A stretch of 64,000 nt of DNA, taken from positions 26,573,494 through 26,637,493 of the forward strand of contig NC_087252.1 in assembly GCF_037042905.1 (NCBI RefSeq), in the 5' to 3' direction. The stretch comes from Lytechinus pictus. Taxonomy: Eukaryota; Echinodermata; Echinoidea; Temnopleuroida; Toxopneustidae. The position numbers were made by a program, and so were the translations under genes. Shown here in pieces: positions 31,093 to 43,408 of this stretch (position 1 is its first letter; each line of letters starts with the position of its first letter). Under the pieces are notes generated by a model. It ran no database searches. It was not told the DNA's origin and worked only from the letters and a program-made list of their open reading frames with translations.

Positions 31093-31677
31093 ATTTTAGC
31101 ACATTAAAATGTGTAAGCAAAACTCGAGCAAAACTTTTTGATTGACTTGATTTTTTTTTAATTGTTGTAATGCTGAAACGTATAGTGCATAATGAATGAA
31201 AGCGCGAAGCGCGAGCTTCTCTTCCTATTTTCGCTGACAATGGAGGGGGGGGGGGGGGGGCACGACCGCTATAGGCCCTGGATCCACCTCAATGCTATAC
31301 CTTTTTAGAGTCATAATGCCCTTTATATTACCACATTTTCCTTGTTACAATTTGAGGGTTAATTGCATTCTTTGATTTTTTCCCTTAATTTGAGGATCAA
31401 GTTATCAATTTGTTGAATGATTGGTCATTTTTTTCGTTTTTCTAGAATACATGTTCATTTATGTATTGATTACTAATCTATTTATTGTGTTACTTCATTG
31501 ATTGATTGATAGCTTTATTCATTTATTTATCTATGTATTTATTCATCTATTTTGCCTGTTCGGAAAATGGAAATGGGAAATGTATAATAACAATAATCAT
31601 TACAATAATAATAATATTAATGGTAATGATGATGATGATAATAATAATAATAATGATAATAATAATAATAATAATAA
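31093..31677. other. Intergenic with poly-G remnant
   Basis: Another GCGCGAAGCGCGAGC motif (about 31201), a poly-G run (31242-31260) and CCTGGATCCACCTC (31279) suggest a second hAT-like fragment. An AAT/GAT simple repeat at 31600-31676 precedes a SINE. Confidence 0.5.
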
Positions 31678-32215
31678 CGGGGCGTCGGGGTCTAGTGGTT
31701 AGGACTCTCGTCTTTCAATCAGAAGAACTAGGGTTCGAATCCCAGCCATGGCGTGATTTCCTTCAGCAGGAAATCTACCCACATTGTGCTGCACTCGACC
31801 CAGGTGAGGTGAAAGGGTACCCGGTAGGATTTATTTCTCGAATGCTTTTAGCGCCTATTTCATGGTGGCTCAGCTACTAACATCCGGGGTAATAAAATGA
31901 TATACCATGACTCCACACTGCAAAAACTCTGGTGTTGATTTAACACCAGCCCGGAATCTATACATGTCCACATCAGAGAAATGTTAAACAACACCAGTTT
32001 CGTTTTGGTCTAACACCAGATAGGTGCTTGTACAACACCAATTAGTATTAAAACAGCATCGGTTTGATTCCTAACTGGTGTTGTTTCGATACTTCTCTGG
32101 TGTGGACATTATATAGATTCCGGGCTGGTGTTAAATCAACACCGGAGTTTTTGCAGTGCAAGTATATCAAACGCAGTGGAGTGTATACAGGATAGCCGAA
32201 TGCGCTCTATTATGA
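31678..32215 (+). mobile_element. tRNA-derived SINE interrupted by a MITE
   Basis: The head GTCTAGTGGTTAGGACTC (A box) and GGGTTCGAATCCCAG (B box) resembles tRNA-Glu but lacks a pairing acceptor stem. The body CGACCCAGGTGAGGTGAAAG, GGGTACCCGGTAGGATTTAT and CCGGGGTAATAAAATGATA is the style of sea urchin tRNA SINEs. A CACTGCAAAAA MITE (31917-32159) splits the tail, which resumes at 32160 and ends in TTCTTCTTCTT. Confidence 0.75.
31917..32159. mobile_element. CACTGCAAAAACTC MITE, copy 1
   Basis: Ends CACTGCAAAAACTCTGGTGT and ACACCGGAGTTTTTGCAGTG are inverted repeats, with further CTGGTGTTNAA motifs inside in both orientations. The second copy is at 32932-33160. CACTG ends resemble CACTA/EnSpm-type termini; assignment uncertain. 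Confidence 0.85.
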
Positions 32216-32931
32216 CCCTTCTTCTTCTTCTTATCAGTAGTATTATCATTATTATAACAAATTGTATAAACTAAGATAATTAGAAATTAATCGGGCTATA
32301 TAGCCTTATGATTATTATTCTACATCCAAGAGAGGGTTGTTAGAAAGAAACAATTATACTAATGTCTTGTGATTTCGCAATCAGTTCATATTTTGTCAAT
32401 TTTCCACTTCTAGTTATCGTATTTAGTGGATTCTCGTTGCTTAACTCTTTTTAATTTAATTTTGACATCCTCGTATTTTCACCACATTCGTTCTTTATAA
32501 AAGACAGTCCTGGATAAGGTAACATTTTTTCCGTCTTGATTTTATTTTCGTCTTCACTTTATTTTATTGTATTTTATAATTTAATATTCTGTTTTTGTAA
32601 TACTGTAATACCTGTATATAATTTTTTAAATATATAATTCAATTTTTCTTGATAGAATAATTATACAACAACAATCAAGAAAACATTTAGATGGAATATC
32701 ACACAGAGCATTACAATATAAACAAAAATTGAATAACAAAAAGAAAAGAAAAAGCAATAAAGGAGCGACATGACTTTCATCACATAGATAACCTTGAACA
32801 TTCACATCAAATTACAGCGCAAATCTCCATTTGCGGAATATAATGAAGAGTTAGTTTACCTTGCTTTTTGGCTATCCTATACTCTGTTTCTCTATTAACA
32901 TTCAAATAAATGTTAAAAGCTTGGTAGGTGC
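32216..32931. other. AT-rich intergenic
   Basis: No gene recognised; A-rich near 32640-32760. Confidence 0.35.
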
Positions 32932-33160
32932 ACTGCAAAAACTCTGGTGTTTATTTAACACCAGCCCAGAATCTATATATGTCCACACCAGAGAAGTGTT
33001 ACCAGTTTCGTTTTGGTCTAACACCAGAGAGGTGTTTATACAACACCAATTGAAACAGCATCAGTTTGGTTCCAAACTGGTGTTGTTTCAATACTTCTCT
33101 GGTGTGGACATTATAGATTCCGGGCTGGTGTTAAATCAACACCGGAGTTTTTGCAGTGTG
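32932..33160. mobile_element. CACTGCAAAAACTC MITE, copy 2
   Basis: Same ends as the copy at 31917, with inner ACACCAGCCCAGAATCTATA inverted to TATAGATTCCGGGCTGGTGT. It is about 1 kb from copy 1. The frame running through it is an artefact. Confidence 0.85.
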
Positions 33161-33186
33161 GGAGAGTTATTTTTTCAAAAAAAGGT

Positions 33187-33490
33187 TAAAAAAAAAAGAC
33201 TGGTCAATGGTCAATCGCAGGGTCAAACGTATTTAGGGTATGTTTTTTTATTCAAAGCTTGTTTTTAAAGACTAGCCAAACGTGTTTAGGGTATGTTTTT
33301 TTTACCCAAGCTTTTTCCCCGGGGTCATATTCTGGCGACAATTTGTTTAGGGGCCAAAATGTGTAAATAAAGCCCGCGAAAAACTGATTTAGGCGGGGTT
33401 ATTTTGCACACAGAGAAAAACTCGTTTAGGGGGTGTTTGGAAATAGTTTGGCCACGCGTGTGTACAGCAATTCATTTGACTGCCCCCGGG
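33187..33490. repeat. GTTTAGGG-motif repeat, copy 1
   Basis: GACTGGTCAATGGTCAATCG, then GTTTAGGG or GATTTAGGC motifs every 30-60 bp, with GGGGCCAAAATGTGTAAATA. A paralogous copy with the same order lies at 42955-43330. Both are followed by a TGGGTGTTTCATAAAGCT MITE. Confidence 0.7.
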
Positions 33491-33508
33491 TTTTTTTTTT
33501 AGCAACGG

Positions 33509-33680
33509 GTGGGTGTTTCATAAAGCTGTTCGTAAGATACAAATAATACGCATGACTGGTGACCCCTTCTTGTGCTAATTGATACATCTCTATGTCATTC
33601 ATTTAGGGCCCAAGAACATGTCCCAGTCGTTCGTAAAGTTGTGCGTAACTTTACGAGCAGCTATATAAAACACCCACCGG
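33509..33680. mobile_element. TGGGTGTTTCATAAAGCT MITE
   Basis: Left end GGTGGGTGTTTCATAAAGCT; right end AGCTATATAAAACACCCACC. Inner arms TCGTAAGATACAA and GTGCGTAACTTTACGA are inverted. Confidence 0.8.
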
Positions 33681-33811
33681 ATGTGGAATGATCTGTCTAT
33701 TGATATACCAGAGGCACACTAAAAACCATTATCATTTTTTGGGGAGAAAATAACATTTTTTTGATTTTTTACCATACAATGTAGAAAAGCTGCTCGCACA
33801 TATGACGCCAC

Positions 33812-36559
33812 CAGTGGCGGATCCAGCCTTCGCCAATAGGGGGGGGGGGGGGGGCCTGATTTTTTTTAGCCACATTTTCCCCGATCGACCGCTATTAATT
33901 TTTGTTTGTTTCTTTGAAGGGGTAGTCCTAATAGTCACTTCTAAGCTTTATATATATATATATATATATATAATAAGTCGTATTTTTAAAAGTGCGAGCG
34001 CGAAGCGCGAGCTTTTTGTTTATTTTATGTACTTTGTCTTAAAATTTAAACATTTTGGGCAATGTTAATGATCCTAAACGAGGTATGTATCGAACTAAAT
34101 AATTGCTGCGAGCGCGAAGCGCGAGCAGAAATTTTTTAATATACGTTTTGATCTGATAAAAAAGGATTTGTTAACGGCAGCTTGTTAGCCATGAAGACCT
34201 TCATATTTCAACTATCAAATAATGCGAGCGCGAAGTGCGAGCTGAAAATTTTGACATTTTTACCTGAAGAATGGAAAAAGATCAGTATATAACTAAATAA
34301 TAAAAGTGATGCGAGCGCGAAGCGCGAGCTAAAAAAATTTGAGATTTAAACATAAAAATGGGACATGCCTCTATTCATGTTTTGTAAATCATGAAAAGGA
34401 TGAGTATTGGAAATCTTCCTTCATTAAAAATGCTAGCGCAAAGCGCGAGCAGAAATTTTTATTTTATTTTTAATATACGTTTTGATCTGATCAAAAATGG
34501 ATGATTGTTAGCCATGAAGACGTTACATATTTTAACTATCCAATAATGCGAGCGCGAAGCGCGAGCTGAAAATTTTGACATTTCTACCTGAAGAATGGAA
34601 ATTCTAAGCCTTTTTTGTAATCGTGAAAAGGACAAGTATATATCTAAACAATTAATGCGCGAGCGGAAAAATTCTGGACACTCTATTCATGTTTTGTAAA
34701 TCATGAAAAGGATGAGTATAGTTGGAAATTTTCCTATATCAATAATGCGAGCGTAAAGCGCGAGCAGACAATTTTTGATATTGTGATCTGAAACTGAATA
34801 ATGATTTAAATAGAGAACAATTAAGCTGCATATCTGAATAAACGCGTGTTTTAGATTTCGACCTAGAATTTGGGTATTCTAAATACTTTTCTTATCATGA
34901 AAATCAATAAAGCGAGTGCAAAGCGCGAGCTAAAAATAAATGATATTCCGATATAAAAAAGGATTAATTTAAGCTCTGTATTTCAAGCACTTTGTGGGAA
35001 AATTGTGAAGTGGATATGGATCAAAGTTAAAAAAGAGCTGATATGTTTCATTATTATTATTTTGAGTTTTGACATAGGACCGGGACATTCTATAAGGACA
35101 TTATGTCATCATATGAAAATAATGATTATCTTCCCATTTCTCTTCCTAAGGATAAGAGCGCGAAATCTGTTAATATATTATGGCCTGAAGACTTGACATT
35201 AAAAGCACTTTGGTAATTATGAATAAGATGCATGAGTTAATATCTTTCAACAATCAATGCTATATAGCGGAAATCGCGAGCCGAAATTTTTGATAAACTG
35301 TCATCAAATGGGGATTTTAAGAAGTTTGTTATAAAAAATTAATTTTGAGACATACATAACTCGCCAATCAAAATGCGAGCGTGCAGCGCTAGCTGATACG
35401 TTTTGACAATAATTCTGACCTGAATAGGGATATTTTGATAACTTTATGGAATACAGGAAAATAATAGCGCAAACTTAAAAAGATGCAAATTTGTCAATAC
35501 TCCACACCAACAAGTCAAGCTAATATATAACTGTAACTAAACGTATTTACAACTATCATTTAATTATCAACAAATTTGTCTAATATATATTCTAAATAAT
35601 GTCACTACAGTGTCCTATGACCTGTGCACCTGTCATGTTCCTCTTTTTATTTTCAGTTTTATTTGCACCACCCTTTTCTCCCCTCTCTTTCCTTTGCCTC
35701 CCTTTTCCACTCTTATAATTTCTATTAAAAATTTTATCATCATTATCGTTATCACTCCAATTATTCAAATTACTTTCCACTTTTTGTTGTCGCTTATACG
35801 CTCTATTTTGGTATTTTGTAGATTATGTATTTTATTTTTGTTGTCCACCCGTCTCTTGTATATAGGTTATGTTAATTAGTATTGGAACTATGTTTAGGGA
35901 CTTGCCTTATTTACAAGCTCTGCTTTTCTTGGCAAGTCCCTCCGTTCAGATAATTTTATCTTCAATATTTGTTATGAAATGTTATAGAACTGTATGTATT
36001 ATTTTGAACATGTATTTACACTTTACTTTGATTATATCTTTTGTTTGAACGGAAATAAATGAATAAATCTAAATCTAAATCTAAATAGGTAGCTGACATA
36101 TACAATTTTGCGAGCGCGCAGCGCAAGCAGAAAATGTTAATATTCAGACCATAAAACATAAATTTTTACAGAGCACTTAAAAAAAAAATCAATTTGTAAA
36201 TCAAACAAAATAATGAAAGTTCAATTTCCGAGCTGAAATATGTTTTGTATATTGAATTCAAAATTTGATATTTTAAGCTCCATATTGAGCAAGATTTGTA
36301 AATCACCTAAAAGGAAATGCGAGTGCGAAGCGCGAGCGAAAATTTTATATCCCGACATGAAGATTTTTTTCATTATTTTCCAAGTCTTCCCCTTATCTTA
36401 TTTTATTCACTCGTCTTCCTCCTCTTGTCTCTCCTTCTTTTTTCCCCTCCTCTCTTTTCCCTTCTTTTTTTCTTTCTTTCCCCCTTTTTTCTTTTTTTGC
36501 TCCGCCAATAGGGGGGGGGGGGCCCGACCCCTTGGCCCCCCCCCCTGGATCCGCCTATG
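33812..36559. mobile_element. 2.75-kb hAT-like element B with periodic GCGAGCGCGAAGCGCGAGC
   Basis: Left end CAGTGGCGGATCCAGCCTTC and right end CCTGGATCCGCCTATG. The 19-bp motif GCGAGCGCGAAGCGCGAGC, or close variants, recurs about a dozen times (33993, 34105, 34222, 34309, 34431, 34546, 34744, 34909, 35372, 36108, 36315) at 85-170 bp spacing, usually after AAT and before an AAAATTTTGAYATT phrase. No transposase was found. The 8-bp duplication is unclear (GACGCCAC versus GCCACAAA). Confidence 0.7.
35470..36087 (+). mobile_element. Non-LTR retrotransposon 3' tail nested in element B
   Basis: The segment ends AACGGAAATAAATGAATAAA followed by repeated AATCTAA units (36064-36087), a microsatellite tail typical of CR1/RTE-type LINE 3' ends. 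It interrupts the periodic array of element B. No reverse transcriptase frame remains. Confidence 0.5.
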
Positions 36560-36833
36560 GCCACAAATCAAATAATTGAAATTCTAATAACTTTTTTTTA
36601 TCATTTGATGGATTTTTCTATATATTTTTTGCTATTTTTACAGTAAAGTTTTTGTCAGGGTGAACTTCCGTTTTAAAGCTATACAGAAATCGTTCAGTTT
36701 GATTGGCTGGTAGTATAATCTTGTTATAGGAATTAGGCATTTGTTATCTTTATGAAACCGGGACACTGATCTTCAGGTGTTTTACACGAGGGTGGAGCCA
36801 GGACATTTGATAAGGGGGGGGGGGGGGCTAGCA

Positions 36834-36898
<65 letters not shown>

Positions 36899-37486
36899 CA
36901 TATATATATATATTTATAATAATCAAACTAAATGAAGAATAGTAAAAGAATGCTCAAATATTCCACTTTAACTAGTTTCGTCTTTAATTCTTCAGAAAGT
37001 GATCTTCCACGTTTTCAACTTCGCGGTCGCAATTTTCATTATGTGAAACATTATGTGAAACACAAAAGCTCTTTAAAAGTTTCATCCATGTCAAACAACC
37101 CTTCAAAAATGTATTTTTAGGATCAGTAAATACAGCTCACGCTTCGCTCTCTAGGGGGGATAGGTCTTCGATGCCCCTTTTCTATTTTTTTTTTCATCTG
37201 AAGGCGTCACACATGTTTCAACGATAGAGCATGTTTAATAGCTCCATGGATAGGCCTAGAGGTAATTTTTAGGCATTATGTACCATAACGCTTTTTTATG
37301 TTCATACGCAGTGAGAGTGAGAGAGAGAGAGAGAGAGAAGAGGGGTTCCTTCTTATAGCTATATTCATCCAGGGACGCATAAAATATCGCGAACCTGCTT
37401 TCGTAGACATCTGCCTTTGCGGTTAGTCTTTTAATCACAGACCCTGTAAATCGAAACAATCCATCTCTACTAGTAGATGCGAACAA
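36560..37486. other. Intergenic with TA microsatellite
   Basis: It includes a poly-G run (36817-36829) and a TA repeat (36838-36915). The short frame at 36932-37120 has no recognisable similarity. Confidence 0.4.
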
Positions 37487-37965
37487 CAGGTGCGGATCCA
37501 GGATTTTCCAAAAGGGGATGGGGGCATTTTTGTACGGGAAAACTTTGACAAGTAAAAAAAAAGTTCTCTCTACAAAATAAGGGGAATTTTGTTCAGGAAA
37601 AATTTGACAAGCAAGCAAAAAAAAAAAAAAAAGGGTTATCAGAGAGGTTTCTCTACCTATATGCACTATGGGTTATCACTGCAAAATACAAAAATGGAGG
37701 TTATTTTGTTCCAGAAAAAAAATTGACAAGCAACCCCCCGAAAAAAGGTCCTCACTTGCAAGTTTCAAAATTTATTGATAAAAATCCACACATATTGGAT
37801 CATTTTCAATTTTACAAAACGAATACTAATGTGGACAATTACAGTGAAACATTAAGTTACAAATCCAATATATAATACGTAAATAAATATAAATACATGA
37901 GATTTTCCCATAAAAAACATTGTTTGTGCCTCTCAAGGAGGGGGGGGGGGGGTTATAAAACAGTT
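37487..37965. mobile_element. Truncated hAT-like G-rich element
   Basis: It starts CAGGTGCGGATCCAGGATTT and contains three TTTGACAAG(C/T)AA phrases and a terminal poly-G run (37940-37952), as in the element at 4303. The right terminus is missing where an AAGTCCACC MITE begins. Confidence 0.55.
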
Positions 37966-38429
37966 ATATCCACGTCCCGGTCGGTATGCAAATGAGGGAA
38001 CTGATGACATCACTCACTCACTATTTCTTTTATATTTTATTATATGAAATATGAAATATTCTAATTTTCTCCTCATTGTCCAGTGAAACAAAGTTTTATT
38101 TCTCCCTGAACATGTTGAATTACCGTTGCTTAACATTTTATGGTTCAGTCTAGTTGGTCCTCATTGTCAAATCTGCAAAAAATTATATAATGTATCATTC
38201 GAACAATAAAAAAACAAAAGAAATAGTGAGTGAGGGACATCATCGATTCTCTCATTTGCATGTGACTATATTGTGCATATAACTATTTTGTGAAAAATAA
38301 GCGAAACTTTAAAATGTCATAACTTTCTTATTTTGCATCCGATTTTGATGAAATTTTCAGCATAATGCTTGTCTGATTTTTCTCTATTGATGCAAATCAA
38401 CATTTTTCTGAGGTGGACTTGACCTTTAA
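37966..38429. mobile_element. AAGTCCACC palindromic MITE, copy 2 (left end missing)
   Basis: It begins in mid-element at ACAGTTATATCCACGTCCCG and ends GAGGTGGACTTGACCTTTAA. The TTTGCATGTGACTATATTGT arm pairs with the start. Confidence 0.75.
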
Positions 38430-38779
38430 GAATTTGTTTGCATCAGTGGTCTGAACCGAAAATATAACATGTCATCCTCCTAGGATTATTCAGCTAAAAC
38501 TAGTTGACCACACCTGGATATAGCGAACCAGTCGGCCATTGATCACATATCGAACCGACGAGAAAAGACCTGGGTGCTTTTATTCTTTTTATTTTGTTTA
38601 TTTCTTTCATTCGTTCGAGACATACACACAGCGTGGAGTTGCAACAGATAGAGAGAGCGCGGGAGAGAAAAATAGGCAATTTTACCGGGGCAATATAATC
38701 ACCATTCATTATAGCTCACAACAAAAAGGTCCCCGGTTGAACTCTTTCGCTTGCCACTGCAAAACACCATGGCACGATG

Positions 38780-39478
38780 CTTGTGATGTCACTCAGATCC
38801 ACCGTGATTGGTCGAATGAACTCATTAGTATGCTAAAGAGGCGGAGTCTCTATGTTGGCTAATCAGAATATCGCTTCGCCCATTGGCTACTTAGCTCATT
38901 GTAGTAAAATTACCTGCGAGGATTTCGGCGTGCGCAGACACTAGGCAACACATTCTATTTTTACTCGACCAATGTAAAATACCGCTGCCCTTTACGTAGT
39001 ACTGATATATATTCTCTTTGTATTGGTTGTGGTATAATTACCAGGGAGTATGAAATGACACTCAACATAGTGAAGCTAGGGTTTTAAGACAAGAAAGCAT
39101 GTCACAAAAAATTGCAGTGAAATGCAAAGGAATTCCACTGGAAAAGCGAATAAGCGATTGTCTTTACACTACTCTGCGGGAGGGTAATTTATTCATGACG
39201 GCGGGATTTAAAGGACACGACAATAATAAGTAGTTATGCAAATCATGTTTGTGTCGCAACTGAACATGAATAATCATGATGAAATATATCAAGAATCCAC
39301 CAATGACAGTAGTGATGAATATTCATTAGAAAATTTTGACCAATCACAACACACTAAGCCGAAACCTTCGCTCTCATTCACCATTTTTAGAGTAAGGGGT
39401 CTGTGGAGAACTCACAGTATTGAATCACAGATTACGTTGGATTTCCTCACTTTTTCGAGCCCGAATTCTTCCGAAAAG
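38780..39478 (+). promoter_or_regulatory. CCAAT-rich candidate promoter and first exon (possibly long-form Capicua)
   Basis: CCAAT or ATTGG motifs occur at 38807-38811, 38882-38886, 38969-38973, 39022-39026 and about 39340. An ATGCAAAT octamer is at 39236-39243 and a GGCGGAG segment near 38840. An open frame of 81 codons from 39236 runs to a good donor, GAAAAG/GTAATG (exon end 39478). Its phase (0) does not continue into the Capicua ATG frame, so any joined exon would be untranslated or the frame is accidental. The block lies 6.6 kb upstream of the Capicua exon on the same strand. Confidence 0.35.
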
Positions 39479-42400
39479 GTAATGTAACGTAAGAATAATA
39501 TATAAAGATTCATAGCTTATTGATAGAATTTTAAATTTGTTTTATTAAGATGAAGTTTAAGCTGTTTGTTTGCAAGTATGTTGGTGTAGTGCAGTGTTCG
39601 ATAGTTACTACGCCGGTACTCACGTATTGCTCGCGTGTACAATTCACCGCCCAGCTGATAGGTCGGCGAGCTGATACTGCGTATAAATCGTATTCGTAGG
39701 CTAGTGCACTGCCGTAGTAGTACGCTGCCGATCGATGAGATCTGCACTGACACTGCAGAATTGCACACAGTTCAATGCAATGGGCCTATGCCTGGCTATG
39801 TGGAAAGTATTTTTACAGTATGAAAATTATGAAGATGATTTGAGTTTTACTAGAATTACAATTCCGGTACCGTAGGCGTAGCCTAGGCCCTGTATTAAAC
39901 TGAAACGTTAGATGATTTTAGATCACGATTCACTTCCGGTAATCGTAAGTGACAAACCGACTCGAAAGTTGTTTGGATTGGACTGGAGTCTACAAACAGT
40001 CTAACTAAGTTGATAGCGACCTTAAAAAAAAAATTATTGATCGATGTTGATTAATTTTAATTCCCCTTTACATGTAAATGAAACGTAATTTTGCAGGTGA
40101 ATACTTTTAAAGTTGATGAAGAGTTGATCTAGGCCTTGCCGCCTTGGTCTTTATTTGTCAAACATAGACTATAGTAGTAACGCTAATAATTCAGATCCGA
40201 AAAATGGGCCCCTCTCTTGTCGTTATTAGCATGCAATTTGTTAACCCCCTTTTCACGTGTGAGTGCTTTATATTAAAAATTTATTCCATGGGAGTGGAAA
40301 GCTGTCGTCTCACTGACGAAATCAACAGCAGCGAAACGGTCAGGAAACAGTGTACGAAAATGTTTAGCTATTGAACAAGAAACAAATAAACTGGAGAGTC
40401 AGAAAAAGTGGTGAATATACATATAGATTCGCTGTATACGGCACAAACAGCACTGTTGTGAATTAGTCTGCAAGCACAGACTAATATTTGACACTTAAAC
40501 CAACAATACCATGTCTAGAGAGAAGACTAGATTCCAAACTCTTTTTGTGTCTGGTACAGTACATAATGAATCTAGTCTCCCTACTTCAGACTCTGTATTA
40601 TGCAACTATGCAAATTGTGAAAAATTGTGCAAATTGTGCAATTTGTGAAAAACTGTCTGGTACAGTACATAATGAATCTAGTCTCACTACTTCAGACTCT
40701 GTATTATGCAACTATGCAAATTGTGAAAAACGAGCGTCTGTGCCTCCAGACTAGGTGTGAACGGGTGTGATTGTGTAAAAATTTCAAGCGCATTAATTCT
40801 AGGTCTGCACCGAAAGAGGGTTCAAGCGATTATCAGTACAGCTCATAAAAAGTTAAGCCAAAACCAATTTTAAATTTAAAACATGATTTTTATGTAAGAA
40901 TGAGTGACCCATTTTTATTATATATACTTATTTTCAATTTATGACTTTATTCTTACTATCGAATACAGTTCTTACATGTTTTAGGTGTTTAGCATGATAG
41001 AAGCTGATCGCTCAAGCGTCAACATACTTCAATTGATTGATTTGGTGCACAATACTACTACTACCCACTTTGGTTTTTATTTGTTCTTAGGGAATGTGTA
41101 GGCCTTTTGAGTAATCTAGAACATGTTGAAACTTGCTCCTCACAACTGAACTGAAGAAATCTTTCAAAAAGTATATATGTATTGAACACTACTCACTATT
41201 TATTGTCCACAGAATGACTGACCACCCTTTCACATGGTAAAAAAAAATCACAATTTAAATAATGATTCCAGTAAAAAATAAGGCTAATGACGAATATTTA
41301 GCATGTGTCATTGTGAAACCAAACTAGAACATAATTAGAATCAAGAACGCTAATCACAGTCACGATTACAATCGTAATCATTATTAAAATGATGATTCAA
41401 GATTCACGTGTGAAAAGGCCCTGACTATCTTGTGAAGTTCTAACATTAGGACTTTAGGGATACTCGTACTGTTGCAAAATTTGATCAGCTTTTATATCGA
41501 AGGCATGGGTTATAAATGTTTGAGAACAAAGCTAAAAAACAGTGAATTTAAATAAACTATCACTTTTCAACAATTATTCTCATGAAGGCTAGGAATGGCA
41601 TTTCACTATGATTTAATGACTACCTTCCTAATTAAAAAGTAATTCATTGATTTTATACAATTATACAAATATGTGGTAACCCTCAGCAACAGCTAATAAT
41701 AATAAATTGCATTTTTGTAAATGGCAAAATATATGTGTGATATGGTGGGTAGGGCCTAGAGTGTGCATTAAAAATATAGTGGTATTATAGATTTCATAAT
41801 TTTGATTCCATTTGTAATGCAACCCATTTTTGTATAAAAATAATAATGTAAATGAAATTAAAGTGGTGCTATGTTTACATTCTTACTGTACCTCAGACAA
41901 TATTAAGACTTTCAGGAAAATCCCATTCTTGTATCGAGTACAATATTGGACTTCACAGATCCCGTGAAAAATTGTTATGGAACTCACATAGACCTGTTGA
42001 ATCTACCAGAAGCTCATATAATTTTGCTTTCTCAAGTGCTTTCATCAGACAAATAAACTAAAATACATAATGGTCCATCGGTTTTTCCCCTATAACAACA
42101 CAACAGCAGTGTCTGCATTTAAAACCTTGTCATCCAGCCATGGATGGTAGTATTTTGGGAAGTGTTATTTCTTTGTTTTGGGCAACTATCTCCAACAGGA
42201 TTTGCCAATAATAAAGCAGCTTGGGTCATTAGCAGGTCACTCGTGATAAGTTCACACTGGAAACATCACACATAATGACAACATAGTCAACATTTATCCA
42301 TGTTCACACAAGTCACCCATCCAGCCAAAGTAGTAGTATGAACTGGTTTAGATCCCTGTTTTTGTCTTGCCTTTGCTTAGGTCCGGATCTCCCAGTTTTG

Positions 42401-42954
42401 ATTTTGGGTAGTTCCAGTCAGAATGAGGCTTGTCCCCACTATTACATGTACTATAAATGTATGGCTCAAGTCACTGGGGTAGAGAGATTTTCATGTCCAA
42501 GAAAGAAATATTAAAAAAAAGCAAAAGAAAGAGAAGGAAAGGCAAAAAAAAATATAAAAAGTAAAATTTTCTTTGTACATAGTACAAATAAGATTTAAGT
42601 TAAAAAATCAAAATTTTTGTTGGCTTGCTTCTCTCACTCACAGATTTTTAGAACTAATTAATGCCTCATTCGTTAACGCTATGTCGTGCTCCTTAAATTT
42701 TCGGCTATAATTGAGCTACTGGCTCTTGACTATAGGTTCCATTAGAATAGAGAAATAGTGCTGTGGCATCATAGTCGTGGCGCTCATTTTGTTCAAAGTG
42801 TTGTGTGTTCAAGTCCCGGGTGGCCAGTCAAATATTGCTGTCCACATGGGTGACCAAAAAAAAAGCACATTTAAACAGGTGTTTTTTCAGTTTTGGATGC
42901 AGGCCGCGCATGCACTCGTTAAGGGTATCAAAAACATTGATTTTCAAAAAAAAG
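39479..42954 (+). other. Possible Capicua first intron, no exon recognised
   Basis: AT-rich with accidental frames. At 40547-40735 there is a 106-bp tandem duplication (CTGGTACAGTACATAATGAA at 40551 and 40657). A pol III B-box-like GTGTTCAAGTCCCGG at about 42807 suggests a SINE fragment. Confidence 0.4.
40547..40735. repeat. 106-bp tandem duplication
   Basis: Two copies of CTGGTACAGTACATAATGAA...CTGTATTATGCAACTATGCA with few differences, spaced 106 bp, and extra AAATTGTGC triplication at the junction. Confidence 0.85.
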
Positions 42955-43330
42955 TTTAAAAAAAAAGACTGGTCAATGGTCAGTAGCGGGGTCAAATGTA
43001 TAAGGGTATGTTTTTTATTTCCAAGACTAGGGAACTAACGTGTTAGGGTATGTGTTTTCCCCCGGGGCTTTGTGGTATTTTAACCCTAACTGAACTGGGG
43101 GCATGCAATGCCCATTGTTTTTGTCTATTTATTAAAACTTATTATTATCATGGAGTAAAACTTGTTTAGGGGTCATTCTTGTGACAACTTGTTCAGGGGC
43201 CAAAATGTGTGAATAAAGCCTGCAAAATACTTGTTAAGGGGTTATTTCTCACATGCAATGAAAAACTTGTTTAGGGGGTGTTTGAAAATAATTTGGTCAC
43301 GCATGTGAACAGCAATATACATGTATTTAA
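42955..43330. repeat. GTTTAGGG-motif repeat, copy 2
   Basis: It shares AAAAAGACTGGTCAATGGTC, GTTTAGGGGTCATTCT, GGGGCCAAAATGTGTGAATA and GTTTAGGGGGTGTTTG with copy 1 at 33187, in the same order. Confidence 0.7.
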
Positions 43331-43408
43331 CTGGCCCTCCCAAGTCCCTCTGCAGCACTTGTGTCCATTGGCAAGACGATCTCTCTCCACTTTTACCACT
43401 CTTCATCC

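Noticed and set aside
31678-31757. tRNA-Glu-like sequence
   Set aside because: It has A and B boxes, but the acceptor and T stems do not pair properly and a SINE body follows. It was called a SINE, not a tRNA gene.
36064-36087. Repeats of AATCTAA as telomere-like sequence
   Set aside because: It follows AATAAATGAATAAA and is better explained as a LINE 3' microsatellite tail.
39236-39478. 81-codon frame ending at a splice donor, as a Capicua N-terminal coding exon
   Set aside because: Its phase does not join in frame with the Capicua exon at 46062, so coding continuity fails. Kept only as a possible untranslated first exon.
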